Positions 26,606 to 26,958 of a stretch of 26,958 nucleotides of DNA are shown one piece after another. The notes below the pieces were generated by a model. The model worked only from the letters and a program-made list of their open reading frames with translations. It made no database searches and was not told the DNA's origin. A program made the translations under genes and the position numbers. This DNA comes from Vairimorpha apis BRL 01 (lineage: Eukaryota; Microsporidia; Nosematidae), in the NCBI GenBank assembly GCA_000447185.1, contig KE647317.1:1-26958 (forward strand), in the 5' to 3' direction. Each line of letters starts with the position of its first letter. Positions within the stretch are counted from its first letter, which is position 1.

Positions 26606-26615
26606 TTCTTATGGG

Positions 26616-26958
26616 TATAAAAATATTTTTATTATTTTACAACAAATAAAACAAATTAAAATAAACTATTTATCTTTGTCTTTAAAAAAACGTTGTTTTT
26701 TAACATTTGAATATTTTTTTACTAAACATAAAATATATTTGAATAATATCTCATTTCTTTTTTATACAATCATAATACTTTTTTTAGATATCTGATTATT
26801 TTTAAGTAATCTATAAATAAAACTTATTGAATGACTCAAATTTATCTTTTTTGTTTGTTTTAAAGTTAAATTGTTTAAAATTAAACAAATCATAGATTTT
26901 ATTATGTTTAATACAATTTTTTTACTATTTATTTTTCTAGATTGATTTCAAAATATAG
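26616..26958. other. Right-edge A/T-rich stretch
   Basis: Upstream of the ArfGAP gene. An 89-codon plus-strand frame overlapping its start is antisense and Phe/Ile/Leu-rich by composition only. No gene recognised before the window ends. Confidence 0.55.

Overview
The window reads as nuclear DNA of a microsporidian, an extremely A/T-rich and gene-sparse relative of the Nosema/Vairimorpha type. Three things point there. Short intronless eukaryotic housekeeping genes are recognisable: uL16, NOP10, proteasome alpha-2, SDO1/SBDS, a Wee1-like kinase, SPT4, a BET bromodomain protein and an ArfGAP. Twelve genes carry the C-rich 'CCC' box 2-11 bases before the ATG that is known from microsporidian promoters. 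The rest is lineage-specific secreted proteins and eroded non-LTR retrotransposons. The species cannot be fixed from sequence alone. No rRNA, tRNA or CRISPR array was seen.

Layout. 1-1291 (-): partial Asn-rich secreted or membrane protein running off the left edge, with an 84-bp tandem repeat. 1.67-2.47 kb: two eroded retroelement fragments head to head. 2.8-6.0 kb (+): NOP10 (51 aa), an SPT7-like bromodomain protein, uL16 and an unknown protein. 6.4-11.4 kb (-): proteasome alpha-2, SDO1, a Wee1-like kinase and a CCCH zinc-finger/Asn-rich protein resembling NUP42. 11.4-13.3 kb: long gene-free stretch. 13.3-19.4 kb (+): four lineage-specific predicted secreted or membrane proteins, interrupted by a perfect 9-bp x 25 satellite and a retroelement relic. 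The last two, an 81-aa CGQ-repeat protein and a 619-aa Gly/Glu-rich protein, share a basic C-terminal tail and an upstream AAGGAGAAAAA motif. 20.4-24.5 kb (+): BET protein, retroelement relic, SPT4, a small basic protein and a Pho80/Pcl-like cyclin. 24.9-25.8 kb (-): longest retroelement relic. 25.97-26.6 kb (-): ArfGAP.

How it fits together. The housekeeping genes serve chromatin and transcription (two bromodomain proteins, SPT4), ribosome production (uL16, SDO1, NOP10), proteolysis, the cell cycle (Wee1-like, cyclin) and vesicle traffic (ArfGAP). The 13-19 kb block looks like an accessory secretome cluster with its own promoter style. Three housekeeping-type genes (BET, the basic protein, ArfGAP) are broken by single-base indels although coding continues in the next frame. 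That means either uncorrected indel errors, mostly in A runs, or rescue by slippage.
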